NCBI GenBank assembly: GCA_026122225.1 | Contig: JANEZZ010000400.1 | Location: 62,001-126,000 of the forward strand | Source of the DNA: Heloderma charlesbogerti | Taxonomy: Eukaryota > Chordata > Lepidosauria > Squamata > Helodermatidae | DNA: 64,000 nucleotides | Reading direction: 5' to 3' | Shown here: positions 34,475 to 45,503 of the stretch, in pieces | How the letters are laid out: every line of letters begins with the position of its first letter | How positions within the stretch are numbered: the stretch's first letter is position 1 | Notes under the pieces: generated by a model | Database searches by the model: none | What the model saw: the letters and a program-made list of their open reading frames with translations, nothing else | Told to the model about the DNA's origin: nothing | Program-made: the position numbers and the translations under genes

Positions 34475-34924
34475 TAGGGATGGCGGAGAATTGTGCCACA
34501 GACTCCGGAGGGGGAACAGATTCTTAGAATCCGCCCCCCCAGAGTCTGTGGCAGAATGGACCACCCCACCCCGCCACCCTGCGAAGTCTGACCCGGCCGG
34601 ATCCTACCTGGCACCGCCGGGTCCAGGTCCAGCCAGGTCCATCCATAAATCCGTAAACGGCAAGGCAAAGGGACGCAAATGGTGTAGCGGACGCCATTTG
34701 TGTCCCTGCTCTTTACCGTGATAGGCTACATAAGGCAGAGGGACGCAAATGGCAACCGCTACACTGGCCACCATTTGCATCCGAGGACCAGCCCTGGCCG
34801 GCAGCTCTGCGGACTTGCCGTGGAGCGGAGCTGGCTGGGGACGATTCCGGGGGGGAGGACCAGATCGCCTCCCCTCCCCGTGGAACCCCAGTGGAGCCAG
34901 GTAGGTGGGGTCCATACAGCCCTA
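34475..34924. mobile_element. Palindromic hAT-like element (copy 2), 450 bp
   Basis: Starts TAGGGATGGCGGAGAATT and ends ATACAGCCCTA. Flanked by near-identical 8-bp duplications TACATCTC (34467-34474) and TGCATCTC (34925-34932). The interior has GACGCAAATGG / CCATTTGCGTCC inverted modules around a single GATAGGCTACATAA relic. Splice-donor-like motifs face outward at about 34604-34611 (minus, CAGGTAGGA) and 34898-34906 (plus, CAGGTAGGT). It is the shortest copy and probably an internal-deletion derivative. Confidence 0.85.
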
Positions 34925-35040
34925 TGCATCTCAAAGTATTACAAATTCCCATATTCATAAAATGCAATTCTGTTTCCTAACTGAACCCTGTGAAGATTTG
35001 AAGCCTACAGAGGCAAATGGGGGAAAGGTAAGGCCTAGAG
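34925..35040. other. Spacer between two hAT-like elements
   Basis: A 116-base gap, including both target duplications, separates copies 2 and 3. The spacer is ordinary AT-rich sequence, unlike the spacer at 58823-58945. Confidence 0.7.
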
Positions 35041-35597
35041 TAGGGTTGGCGGAGACTTTCTCCCCGAAACTTCGGGGGGCCGAGCGCCAACGTGTTCAGC
35101 CCCCCGAACAAGTTTCGGGGAGAAATTCTCCGCACCCCCCTGCCCCCCGCACCCCCCCCAGGACAGGACTTACCTTTCCCGAAAGTCCCTCCCGGCGGCG
35201 GGTCCCGGCGGCGGGTCCCGGCGGCGGTTCGTTGGGTCTTCATCAGGGGCGGGGGCGGCAGCCGGTCTTTCGACTGGCTGCCACCGCCACCATTCCAATA
35301 AAAGTTAAAAAAAAAAACGCCCCCGTGATAGGCTACGTTAATCGTCACGTAGCCTATCACGGGGGCGTTTTTTTAAAAAAAACTTTTTATTTCGCGGCCG
35401 GGCGAGGCGAGGCGCCTCCTCCCCGGCCTGAATTTCGGCCAGGCGAGGCGGGAAGCCTTCCCCCCCGGCCTGAATTTCGGCCGGGCGAGGCGGGAAGCCT
35501 CCCCCCCCAGCCTGAACTTCGGGGGGAGAGCGGCGAAGCGCCTCCCCCCCACCACGAAAAGCTGCGAGACCAGGTAAGTGGCTTTCGTGCACTCCTA
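35041..35597. mobile_element. Palindromic hAT-like element (copy 3), 557 bp
   Basis: Starts TAGGGTTGGCGGAGAC and ends GTGCACTCCTA. Flanked by a perfect 8-bp duplication GCCTAGAG (35033-35040 and 35598-35605). A single GTGATAGGCTACGTTAA hairpin sits centrally (35325-35360) between A runs. Outward donor motifs: AGGTAAGT on the minus strand at 35168-35175 and CAGGTAAGT on the plus strand at 35571-35579. The right part has tandem GC-rich units of about 42 bp (35395-35560). Its reading frames are repeat-derived. Confidence 0.92.
35395..35560. repeat. Subterminal GC-rich tandem units of hAT copy 3
   Basis: Repeated blocks of CGGCCTGAATTTCGGCC and GGCGAGGCGGGAAGCC with C runs, about 42 bp per unit. 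The same unit occurs in the right arm of the copy at 58946 and, decayed, in copy 1. In hAT elements such as maize Ac, subterminal repeats bind transposase; that role here is inferred only. Confidence 0.8.
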
Positions 35598-35605
35598 GCC
35601 TAGAG

Positions 35606-36135
35606 GCATGGAGTTTTTTTGTTGGGAGGGGGTATCCCTGAGAGAAGTAGTTTCATTTCCCTGGTTATGTTTCAGTTTCATTTCCCCAGTTAAGTTTCAT
35701 TTCTTCAGGTTTGAAACAGTACTTTCAGTTTTGAGGGAGGAGGGTATATAAAGAGAACAAAAAGCAGTAAAAGCAGAATTGGGGATACCAGACCCTGAAG
35801 AAGGAGCAGGAAGAAGCAGCCTGGAGAAGTTTACGTACAGCTAGGGTAGAGGAACATGTGTTTTGCTACTTTTATTTTCTCTTAATGCTTTTTGTATCAC
35901 TCAGCTCTATTGTGTAAATACCTTTAGTTGTGATTTGCTTGCTTTAATTTACCTGTAAACTATTGTGATTAAACCCTGTGTGTGAAGTGCTAATCACCCC
36001 ACAATTATAGCCTAAACCCCATGTTATTGGAAAGAAGGAAGTCAAGAAGTCAAAAGAAGGAAGGTTGGACTCTTAAGGAGGCAAGAGATCCTTAAGGAGT
36101 TGTTCAGAGGGTCCAGGTTATAAGGGGAACCCTGA
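35606..36135 (+). promoter_or_regulatory. LTR-like block with ISRE-like repeats and TATA box
   Basis: Three copies of AGTTTCATTTCC or a close variant lie at 35649-35660, 35674-35685 and 35693-35704. They resemble interferon-stimulated response elements (GAAANNGAAACT on the other strand). About 40 bp downstream is TATATAAAG (35745-35753), then a short leader and an ATTAAA near 35963. The block ends near CCCTGACA at about 36130. The order (enhancer repeats, TATA, poly-A-like signal) fits an LTR. I did not find matching 4-6 bp target duplications, so it could be a diverged LTR or unrelated. Confidence 0.4.
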
Positions 36136-36662
36136 CAAACCCAAATAGAAATGGTCCTGGATTAGTGGGGTAAGAAATCTTTATGTTGTGCTTGTATTTC
36201 TGAGTTGTCCTTATTGGTTATCCAAAGTACTTTTTATGGTTTAGGGGAAAACATGTATTTTGTGTTGTCTAGGCTGTGTTGTCTAGGCTGGCCACTGGTA
36301 GGAGCCTGGAATGTGTCAGGAACTGGGAACTGGGAGTCCAGACTGAAGATCAACCAGGATCAGAAGACAAATGAGAAGACAGGACTGAAGAACAAACCAA
36401 AAGTCAGGATGGGAGAGCAAAACCAGAAACACAGCTCAGGTAGACCTTGTTGTTTAAGCAAAGGTTCCACTGAGAGAGGAAGTTCTCATATACTCTTTCC
36501 TGCCCAGGAGAAGCTAAAAAGCCAGGCTGGACAGAGTCAGCCTGGAAGGTTTTTCACTGAAAAGCTGTAGTGACATGGCTGGCCACATGAGGCAGTGGTC
36601 AGTAGTTCCTAACACTTGCCTAGTTTATCACTGGATAAAGGTGCCCTAATAACTAAGAGCAG
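36136..36662. other. Unassigned stretch, possibly internal LTR-element sequence
   Basis: GGGTAAGAAATC-like and AACTGGGAACTGGGAGTCC repeats occur. A 121-codon plus frame at 36205-36570 has no recognised domain. Confidence 0.3.
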
Positions 36663-36670
36663 AGGTAATG

Positions 36671-36806
36671 CAGGGGGAGGCTACCTGGTGCCTGCCAGAT
36701 GTTTTGGACTACAGTTCTCATCATCTCCAGTCAGGACAGCCAATGGTCAGGGATTATAGGAACTGTAGTCCAAAACCTCTGGAGAGTGCCAGGTTGCCTA
36801 CCCCTG
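36671..36806. mobile_element. Small hAT MITE (CAGGGG family), 136 bp
   Basis: Left end CAGGGGGAGGCTACCTGG and right end the complement of CAGGGGTAGGCAACCTGG, so near-perfect terminal inverted repeats. Flanked by AGGTAATG (36663-36670) and ATGTAATG (36807-36814), 7 of 8 matching. The interior pairs CAGATGTTTTGGACTACAG with CTGTAGTCCAAAACCTCTGG. This is the clearest copy of the family in the window. Confidence 0.88.
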
Positions 36807-36880
36807 ATGTAATGGATGGCAGAGGTGTAATATTTGTGACAATGAAAGAAGATACAAACACAAAAGCTTTCTTACAAAGT

Positions 36881-37324
36881 GGGAGCAATCCTATGGCTGC
36901 TAGTCAGCAGCTAGATGGCCATAGGGTATGTGGGTTTCCAGGAACCGACCTTGGAGCCCGCACTCCAAGGTCAGTTCCTAGAGAACTGACCTCCCCCCCT
37001 CCATCTGTGCTGCCTCACAGGCAGCATGGAACAGCCCCGCGCTCACGCTCCATGCTCAGAAGAGGAGTGCAGGGTGGCAAAAATGGGGTGTTCGGGGGGG
37101 GAGGCAGAAATGGTGGTACAACACATCCTATGTGTTGTCCGGCAGCCTCCCCCCGCACTCTGCCTTCCTGCAGCTAGACAGCCAAAACCAGCTGTCTAGC
37201 CACAAATGCAGGGCAGGAGAAGCATGAAGGGGACGATCCCCTCTGTGCTTCTCCTGCCCTGCACTGGATAGGCAGTGACCTTCGAATTTGGAGGCAGCTG
37301 TCTATCCCCATAGGATTGCACCCT
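36881..37324. mobile_element. AATCCTATGG inverted-repeat element, 444 bp
   Basis: Starts GGGAGCAATCCTATGGC and ends CCATAGGATTGCACCC, an inverted pair. The interior has further inverted blocks: GCAGGGCAGGAGAAGCA with TGCTTCTCCTGCCCTGC, TAGACAGCC / GGCTGTCTA-like blocks, and AACTGACC / GGTCAGTT. Same order as 42234-42643 and 54233-54670. No ORF and no clear target duplication, so superfamily unknown. Confidence 0.75.
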
Positions 37325-39976
37325 TAAGCTTGTTGCTTTGACATTCTAACAATCTGGCACCTTCTTTTATACTTCTGCAAGGTAAAGCTTTGGCTGAGTG
37401 AAGCAATATCATGTTCTTGACACTTGGCCCAACTTAGGCACTGTCCATTGGAATCTGAAGGATAAGGTTTGTTTTATATAAGGAAGGGAATTCATTTTTT
37501 CCACTGATACTAATTAATTTAGAATTTGATATGAGCTTTTTTGAATCCCTCTCTTTAGCACATTCATATCCTTATGAAGTTAGAATCAATTTTCATGTTA
37601 TTAAACTATTAGACATACTTGAAGCACAACACAGCTCAGCTTTCACTTGTGCCAAATGCAGACATTCTTAAAATTAAAACTGTGACCTCTTTTAAACTCA
37701 TCAGCGTCTATTTTGTGCTTCACGGCATTAAATTTTCTGCCACTTATAATGTTTTACCTTTGTGGACCTCCAAGGAGCACAAGCACAAGCACTCTGATTA
37801 TTGACCGACTGATAAGTGAAACTAAATGAATGAATGAATGCATCAATAAATAAACTCCTGACAGACACAAACCAAACAAATATATAAGCAGAAGACTCTT
37901 ATAACCAAGTGTTCTTCCACACATTGCATACAGTTTGCTTCCAGAGTCAGCATTTCTGCAACTATTACATTATTTCCATCTGTGTTCTCCTCCTAGAGAA
38001 ATAACTGTGGATCTTGCATGAACAAAAGGTTTTTAAGAATATTGATCCAACTGAAGAACCAAGGAAGAAGCATCAGAGTGGAACCTAATTGTCTCTTCCT
38101 GGCTACAGACACTTTAGATATCTTCTATAATGCTGTTACATTATGTTTTCTCTAGCTGAAATATTACAGGCACAGTGGGAAGGAGGAGACCTTGGGACTT
38201 AGACAATTTGCCTACATTTAGCTCTATTAATATCATTAAACAGGAAAATCAGTGACACAGTGGCTAAAAGCTAGAGATGAACTAACCAGCACTTTATCTT
38301 CTGTTGCCAAGGACTACATGATGAACTCTGCTGTGACCTAAATTTATTACAGAATAGTGCTCACTGCTGTACCAAGCACTCTGCTGCAATTACACCACAT
38401 TAAGCAAAGAAGCAAATCTCAAGGGGAAACGTCTACCCTTTTAATCAAGTAGTAGAAAACCTTCAAGTGGACAAAAAAATAAAATTAAACCCCAGTATAT
38501 TCCCAGTTAGCCTGCAAAGTCATATCACGCAGCAATTGAGTTTTAGGCTGGATATGCTTTAGCGAGTTCAGGATTATAGAGTTTGCCCATTTCATCTTCT
38601 CAGGTAGTTATTGGTTCAGCCTGTTCTAACCTGCATTGTAGTCTCCTCCTTTCCAACTTAAGAGCTATGGCTAATTTCCTATATAATGCTCAAGGAGCTG
38701 GGTTTATATGCAGTGGGCTGTATGAAGACTCACAGAATGATCTGAAAGCCAGCTGAGGACCAGCTGAGGAAACAACAGATAAAGTGGAAGATCCAGTGTG
38801 CCAGTTGGATGGCTCTTCCATCCCAGAGGCTCCCCAGTATACTTGCATAAGTGCTGTGGTCATAGTTGTACCATAGTTGTGTTCCCACTGACAGTAGGGC
38901 CCCAAACAATGTATTTCATGGATGTGTTGGGACACTCCTTGATCTTCAGGATCCAAAGCCCCCTCATTCCCCCAACACTCCCCCACCCCCAGGGCCACAA
39001 ACTACATAAGCCCTGGAGCAGGGAAAGTTAATTCTTTTCCAGTTGGCATCAATAGGAGGGAAAGAGGAAAAAAAAGTTCACATGGGGGCAGGAGAAAATG
39101 CCCCCTCCCCGAGCTGACAGTGCATAGGAAATTAGCTCCACGGTAGGTTCTCTCCTTCCCCACTTCCATAGGATTGCTCCGTTAGTTAATCCCTCTCCAG
39201 GCATTACTACATTGAAAGCTTGGCAGGGATATGGGGATGGACATGCCATCCCCACCACCTCTGCCGCCCCTGAGCTCTCCATGTTGACAGGAAGTCTGAA
39301 AAGAGACTGTAAACAGGCTCTGCCGAATGGAGTTATGGTGCTTCCCCACAACGAGGAACCTTGATTGTACAGGGATTCTGATTGTGCAGAGTAACTGCAG
39401 TCTGATTATGTAACTGCATCCAGCCAAACACAGTTACTGTCTCTCTTCAGACATTTCTGGTCAAAACAGGATGGAGGAGACAGGGCCAGCACGCATGCCT
39501 CTGTGTCCCCTCCACACTTTCAGTTTTGTTGAACTTTAGTTGAACTGAAAGAAGATTGTGTGGATGTGAGACATTAATTACTGTCCCAGACTGCGCAAGT
39601 CATATTTGCCTTGGTCCAGTGAGAGTTATATCAATGTGCAAGGCTTCCCCATTCACTTCAGTTGAAGGAAGCTCGGTGCCTTCAAAAGAGATGTACCTAT
39701 GCATCCACTGAAACAAATGGTGCAGCCCACTCCTGTGCATGAGATTAGTGGCTATATGGCCCCTTCTAAGTGCTGAGATTGTACAGAGATAGCTTAAGCA
39801 CTGTGATCCATACACTGGTAACCTCAAGACTATACTGCTGTAATGCTCTCTATATGGGGCTGCCCTTAAGGCTGGTTTGAAAGATGCAGTTTCTCGTTAC
39901 TGAACTCTGAAAGGTAGTCACAAAACTTATGTCAATGTCCAGGGCTTTTAAAATATTGCCTCTATGTACTTAGCAC
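37325..39976. other. Unassigned stretch
   Basis: Mostly unique-looking AT-rich sequence. 37550-37830 has no repeat features and might be conserved non-coding sequence. A GAATGAATGAATG run lies at about 37826. Around 39160-39182, CCATAGGATTGCTCC resembles one end of the AATCCTATGG family without a visible partner. No exon recognised. Confidence 0.3.
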
Positions 39977-39984
39977 TCCTAGTA

Positions 39985-40120
39985 CAGCCTTCCCCAACCT
40001 GGTGCCCTCCAGATGTTTTGAATTTCAACTCCCATCATCCCCAACCAGTATGGGAAATGGTCAAGAATTCTGGGAGTTGTAGTCCAAGACATCTGGAGAG
40101 ACTCAGGTTGAAGAAGGCTG
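39985..40120. mobile_element. Small hAT MITE (CAGCCTTC variant), 136 bp
   Basis: Begins CAGCCTTCCCCAACCTGG and ends AGGTTGAAGAAGGCTG. Flanked by TCCTAGTA (39977-39984) and TCCAAGTA (40121-40128), 7 of 8 matching. The interior pairs CCAGATGTTTTGAATTTCAAC and GAGTTGTAGTCC segments. Same length as the copies at 36671 and 52546. Confidence 0.88.
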
Positions 40121-40128
40121 TCCAAGTA

Positions 40129-40926
40129 TATACATTGGGACTAATGTAAGTTGAATGGTTAACATGCATAACAACCAGCCATTGTGCACATTCGCTATGC
40201 TTTATGGAAAATGTGCATATAATCTGTCCCCATCTCCATGACACCACTAGATCTGCTCAAAAGCACATCAGCTAGTAAAAAAGGACAGAAAGGAGGACAG
40301 AGAGGTGAAGATCACTTCCATCATCCCTTCTGCTCTGCCAGGTGTTTGCTGGCACAGCACCTGATATTGAGAGTGCTCCAACATCAGAGTGCTCTTTTGG
40401 TAAGCACATGGTTGTGCCCTAAGAGACATAAACATCACCCTGTTCATTGTGTTCCAATGTTTCCTTCAGAACATTGCAGTGACTGGAGACAAAGGTCTGA
40501 TCTACACCTGCAGGAGGATGACGATGACGTGAGAGAATCCTGACATGAGAGGGTAGACTGTATTCAGTGGTTTGGGAAAGGCTGGTTTATAACTAGTTTG
40601 CGCATCACAACAACCCACCATTTGTTAACTGTATGTTGTTGTTAATGCCTTGGGCGGGGGAGAGAGGGAGCATGCTAAGTCTTCTTGTGTGCCCACTCCT
40701 GCTGAAGCTGGGTGGAGCTAAACTACTCAGGGACGCTCTGTCTCTGGGTTGTTTACCATGATGTCTGTACCTGGTATTGCAAACAGCCCACAATACTGGG
40801 TTTGGATGTTGCAATAAACTGGGGTATCCCAGGGACAGGGCATCACTCAGCAGGAGCAGGCAGGCAGGCAGTTGGAAGACAGCACACTTTCTCACTCCCA
40901 CTCCCATGGATTAAACAACTTTCAGA
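40129..40926. other. Unassigned stretch with a degenerate foldback
   Basis: At about 40705-40862, GGGTTGTTTACCATGATG and GCAATAAACTGGG, plus CAGGGAC at both sides, suggest a decayed foldback element related in style to 11678-12064. A GGCAGGCAGGCAG run lies at 40859-40873. No gene. Confidence 0.3.
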
Positions 40927-41701
40927 TAGGAATGTACGAAAGTCACTTACCTTTCGCGGATTATGTTGATGAGGGGGGGAAGCGTTCCGTCCCTCCCCCG
41001 GAATCCTCGCCGGGGGGGGGAAGTGAGCCGTTCCTCCCCCCCGGAATCCTCCGCTGCCAGCTGTGCTCCGTGGCAGCTCCGTGGAGCAGCTGGCCAGGCC
41101 CAGCCAGGCCAGAGCCGTCCGCAGCCGGATTTCCGGCCGCGGAGGGCTCTGGAGAGGAAAAAAAAAAACGTGTATGCAAATGGCGGCGGCTACGGCCGCC
41201 GCCATTTGCATTCCTTCGTTTGGGCCGTCTTAGTCTACGTAAATATTTACGTAGACTAAGACGGCCCAAACTAAGGAACACAAATAGCATAGCGGACACT
41301 ATTTGCATTCCCCTTATTTTCGCAGACTTAGTCTACGTAAATATTTATGCAGACTAAGACGGCCCAAACTAAGGAACGCAAATGGTGGCGGCCATAGCCG
41401 CCGCCATTTGCATATGCCTTTTTTTTTTTTTTTACCCAGACGTTTTAGGCTACGTAAAAACTTACATAGCCTATCACGTCTCTGTAAAAAAAACAAAAAA
41501 ACAACGGCAAATGGCGGCAGCCGGTCGGAAGACCAGCCGCCGCCGCCGCCCGGAAGATCCGCCCCAGGTAAGTCTCGTCCTGGGGGGGATCTGCAGGGGG
41601 GCAGGGGGGGTGGCAGGCCATTCCGCCACAGATTTCAGGGGGCCAAATGCACTGGCATTCAGCCTCACCGTGATCCATGGCGGAATTCTCTGCCATCCCT
41701 A
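40927..41701. mobile_element. Palindromic hAT-like element (copy 4), 775 bp, inverted
   Basis: Starts TAGGAATGTACGAAAGTC and ends TCTGCCATCCCTA. Flanked by a perfect 8-bp duplication CTTTCAGA (40919-40926 and 41702-41709). Orientation is opposite to copies 5 and 6. Palindromes: TATGCAAATGGCGGCGGC with its complement at about 41172-41212, CTTAGTCTACGTAAATA with its complement centred near 41244, and a second TAGTCTACGTAAATATTTA at about 41329. Outward donor motifs AGGTAAGT lie at 40945-40952 (minus) and 41565-41573 (plus). No protein of its own. Confidence 0.93.
41208..41285. repeat. About 76-bp near-perfect palindrome in hAT copy 4
   Basis: Centred near 41246. GGGCCGTCTTAGTCTACGTA pairs with TACGTAGACTAAGACGGCCC across ATATT, with TTTG/CAAA and AAGGAA flanks extending it. 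Confidence 0.9.
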
Positions 41702-41709
41702 CTTTCAGA

Positions 41710-42233
41710 AGAACTGTGCCTTCTGATTTTGTTTTAGTGTGCTCTGCATCTCAGAATTATTATAACAACTCCAATTTCATTGCTTGATGGGTTCCTTTCC
41801 TCAGCTGAGAAATTCTCCTGCTGTTATTCTCCAATGTGTTTTCATGATTATTCGTGTGAGGACTAAACACTATAAAGGCCTAAGACATAACCAAGAATCT
41901 ACATCAGCCTACATGGGAAAAAAAATCAAAGCAATGGTGGTGCAGGAAGGGAAACAAATCCAAGAGTTTATTTAGCTCCTCAGTCTTGAGTCCCATTCAT
42001 AACAATGGTGCTTGAGTAGTAACATTACTTGGTCGATTGCACCTTCACTTAATATTTTTAGCAATTTTCTGTCTACTGGGCACTGGAGAACAGCGTTTTT
42101 GTACAACGTAAATGTCAGTATGTTGCATAATAATGACTTTCTTTTCCTATTCCAGCAGATCTTCAGGCTGTCCAGGAAATGATTCTACTTTGTTGTTTTT
42201 TATCTGTATGTCTTGTCTGTACTTTGCTTGTTA
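41710..42233. other. Unassigned stretch
   Basis: No recognised gene or repeat ends. Confidence 0.3.
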
Positions 42234-42643
42234 GGACGCAATCCCATGGGAATAGGCAGCTTCTTCTGAACTCAAAGGAGGCCACCTATCCAATGCAGAG
42301 CAGGAGAAGCATGGAGAGGAGTGTTTCCTCCGTGCTTCTCCTGCCCTGCATTCGTGGGAAGACGGAGTGGGGGAGGAGACTGCTGGACGACACACACGAT
42401 GTGTCATGCTGGCATTTTTGTCTTCCCCCCCCCCGAATGCCCCTGGAATTCCCTGTTTTGACCTCTCTGCACTCCTCTTCTGAGTGCGGAGCTGTTCCGC
42501 GCTGCCTGTGATGCAGCGCAGAAGGGGGGAAGGTCGGTTCTCCAGGAACTGACTTCAGAGCTCAGGCTCCGAGGTCAGTTCCCAGAAAACCACATATCCT
42601 ATGGTCATCTAGCCACTGAGTAGTGGCCATAGGATTGCTCCCT
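42234..42643. mobile_element. AATCCTATGG inverted-repeat element, about 410 bp
   Basis: Starts GGACGCAATCCCATGGGA and ends GGCCATAGGATTGCTCCC. Interior blocks match 36881-37324 and 54233-54670: GCAGAGCAGGAGAAGCATGG, GTGCTTCTCCTGCCCTGC, GTTCCGCGCTGCCT and GAGGTCAGTTCCCAG. No coding capacity. Confidence 0.72.
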
Positions 42644-42689
42644 TATTGTAGTTATTTATTCCTTGGGTTTTCCTTTCCTTTCTTTGCAG

Positions 42690-43780
42690 TTATTATATTT
42701 CTATACCACCCCATAGCTGAAGCTCTCTGGGTGGTTCACAAAAATGAAAAACCATTAAAACACATTATATCAAGTATAAAAAATATTCACGTAAGGACAT
42801 AAAACAATCAGACAGAGTCAGTCCAGGACCTGATCAAAAAGACTCATTATATGCTGCCAAATGCCTGAGAGAAGAGGGCAGATTTAACCTGGTGGTGAAA
42901 AGATGACAATGTTGGTGCCAGGTGGGCTTCGTAGGGGAGATCATTCCATAAATGGGGTGCCACCACCAAGACGGACCTCTTCCTTGGTGCTGCCCTCCAA
43001 GCCTCCCTCAGAGGAGGCACCTGGAGGAGGGCGTTGAATGCAGATCGTAGTGTACAGGTCGGTTCATGCCGGGAGAGGCATTCCATCAGGTGCTGTAATA
43101 CCAAGCTGTGTAAGGCTGTGTAGGTAAAAACCAGCACCTTGAATTGGGCTCAGAAACATAGAGGCAGCCAGTGCAAGCAGGCAGAATTGGTGTTACATGG
43201 TTGGACTGTCTTGCCCCTGTTATCAGTCTGGCTGCCGCATTTCACACAAGCTGCAGCTTCTGAACCATCTTCAAAGGCAGCCCCACATAGAGTGCATTGC
43301 AGTAATCTACTTTAGAGATTACCAGAGCATAGACAACTGAAGCCAGGTTATCTCTGTTTAGATAGGGGTGTAGCTGGGCCACCGACCGAAGCTGGTAGAA
43401 GGCACTCTGTGCCACTGAGGCTACTTGAGCCTCACGTGATAAAGATGGCTTCAGGAAGACCCCCAAGCTACGAACCTGCTCCTTCAGGGGGAGTGCAATC
43501 CCATCCAGAACAAGTTGAGCACCCTTCATCCAGGCAGGAGAACCACCCACTAACAGCACCTCAGTCTTGTCTTGATTGAGTTTCAGTTTATTAGCCCTCA
43601 TCCAGTCCCTTGTCACAACCAGGCACCGATTTAGCACATTCACAGCCTCACCTGAAGGAGATGAAAAGGAGAATTAGAGCTGCATGTCATCAGCATCGTG
43701 ATGACAGTGCACTCCAACTCCATATAGCTGCATTCAGCAGTTTCATGTAGATGTTGAATAACATGGAGGAGCCACCTATT
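42690..43780 (-). mobile_element. L2/CR1-superclade LINE, 3' part
   Basis: Minus strand. The 3' untranslated end (complement of AGCTCTCTGGGTGGTTCAC) lies at about 42721-42739. Two open blocks give RT C-terminal sequence (see separate entry). The 5' part is missing, as usual for truncated LINEs. The same family produced 3355-4480. Confidence 0.8.
42847..43643 (-). pseudogene. L2-like reverse transcriptase, C-terminal fragment
   Basis: Frame 43643-43242 contains WMRANKLKLNQDKTEVLLVG (end of the RT palm/thumb), VRSLGVFLKPSLSREAQV and SKVDYCNALYVGLPLK. A second frame, 43137-42847, contains RSAFNALLQVPPLREA and LWNDLPYEAHLAPTLSSF, the usual C-terminus of L2/CR1-like ORF2. A frameshift or stop separates the two near 43240. 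The catalytic YADD and the endonuclease lie upstream and are absent, so it is inactive. Confidence 0.8.
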
Positions 43781-43872
43781 TTTTTTTTTTTTAAATAGAT
43801 TATTTTATTGTTGAATTGATTTTTTTTTACGTTTGCCACCTTGGGCATTTCTGACAGATTATTAGCGTGACT

Positions 43873-43979
43873 GAGTTCACACAATAAGCTATGTTTAAAC
43901 AACAACCCATGGTTCAACAGCAACCCACACTCAACCCATACTCATCCTTGAGTGTGGGTTGTCATGTTGTATGAACCCA
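43873..43979. mobile_element. Small foldback element
   Basis: GTTCACACAATAAGC and TGTTGTATGAACCC form outer arms. Inner CAACCCACACTCAA pairs with TTGAGTGTGGGTTG. About 107 bp, no ORF. Similar motif style (AACAACCCA, AACCATGG) to the foldback at 11678-12064. Confidence 0.6.
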
Positions 43980-44663
43980 ATCAATGATTGTTTAATCAAT
44001 TAAAGTCTAAGCATACAAATCTGCCATAATTTTTATTCACTTTTGCAAGAATGCACAGATAGCTTGATTAACTTGACAATGACTCTCACCTTCCTCTATT
44101 TTGGTGTGATCACATATGTATGTTCAGCACTCAATGATCAGAGCATCAATTACATGCATCAAAGAGACATCACAAATCACACATGACATACAGAGCTTTC
44201 ATGACATCTAACATTACATCAAACATGATACTTTTCAATGGGAACAGTTAACACACTGAGCTGCTAATTATTAGGGTTCAGAATTGGTGTTTAAAATTTT
44301 CTCCTTGCAATGCATTTTGATAATTTCTGGGAGCATATTTATGTGACCTAGAACTTGGGCATTGTAAAACATCTAGAACACATTTTTCCTTCATGTTAAA
44401 ATTCTCAAAGTATGCATGAACTGGACTTGCTCAGAAACTATACATAATATCTAAGGAATCATGCACACTGGGGAGCAGACTCACAGCTCTGCCCCACTCA
44501 CATCCTCCATGCATTCTTTGTATGTACAACTTGTTTACAACACATTGTAAACTGTGTGCACCTAGGGTTTGTACAATCTGGAACCATGCAAAAAGCAGAT
44601 TCTCCCATTTTTACAATAGATGGTGTGAAAGGAACAAAAGACATACCTAGCAGCTACAGGGTG

Positions 44664-44700
<37 letters not shown>

Positions 44701-45503
44701 GTAGGATTGGAACCCTAGTGTGGGAGGTAGGGGGCTTTAACTTTCTCCTTTTCTCCCTTCCCCAGCTATGGGAGACGTAGAGGAAACGTAAGGAGGAAAG
44801 CTTTATCTGCGGCTATCCTGCACTGAGCAGGGGGTTGGATTAGATGATATGTCATTCTGAGTGGATAGTATTGCTTGCCAGTTAGGTACTTGTAATGTGG
44901 AATGGTAGCTTCAGATACATGATAGCTTCAATTACATAAACTTCATGTGTCTATTCCAGTGAACAGACAAATCTGGAACTTAGGCCCACCACTCTACCAC
45001 TGACAACCATCTAGGTCCACGGTAGTAGTGAACCTGGAACTAGCCATAGCATAGGATTCCATACCATATGCATAGTGCTTAAATGATGCATCTGTAAAGG
45101 GCATGATCCTTAACAGTTGTAATTTCCCAGAATTTGGGAGCTTGAGTGAACATGGAAAGCCCTTAACAAAATGTATTGAACTGAAAGGAGATGCATTCAG
45201 TACTTGAGTGTATTGGCCTTTTCCTGACAACAGTTAATTTCTTTCAGGCAATTGTATTTTGAGAGGTAAAACAGGATTTATTGACAACTTTGTACTTGCT
45301 CTGACAGCTGTTGCAGGGCTTATTATGTCTATGAACCACTCAAATTACCTAATCAAAACTTCAAAGTTAAGCTATCATCTGCAGTTATGCACTTCAATCC
45401 TACATTACAATCCTTCAGTCCAGTACTTCCACCCCAAGCACTTCTTTTGAATCCTTTATAGAAATTGCTTTTTGTTTAGCTAAAGGTCTGATCCCATCTG
45501 TTT
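43980..45503. other. Unassigned stretch
   Basis: AT-rich with an (ATT)n run at 44665-44700 and a short CR1-like tail (CACTGAGCAGGGGGTTGG) at about 44820-44850. No gene recognised. Confidence 0.35.
44665..44700. repeat. (ATT)n microsatellite
   Basis: About twelve uninterrupted TTA units. Confidence 0.95.

Noticed and set aside
34925..35040. Copies 2 and 3 as one large element
   Set aside because: Each has its own pair of 8-bp duplications (TACATCTC/TGCATCTC and GCCTAGAG), so they are separate insertions.
34905..35603. 232-codon plus-strand frame
   Set aside because: It runs through the spacer and the GC-rich palindromic hAT copy 3. Low stop density is due to GC content, and all other copies lack a corresponding frame.
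40719..40860. Another full foldback element
   Set aside because: Complementarity is patchy and no clear ends were found, so it is only mentioned as a degenerate candidate.
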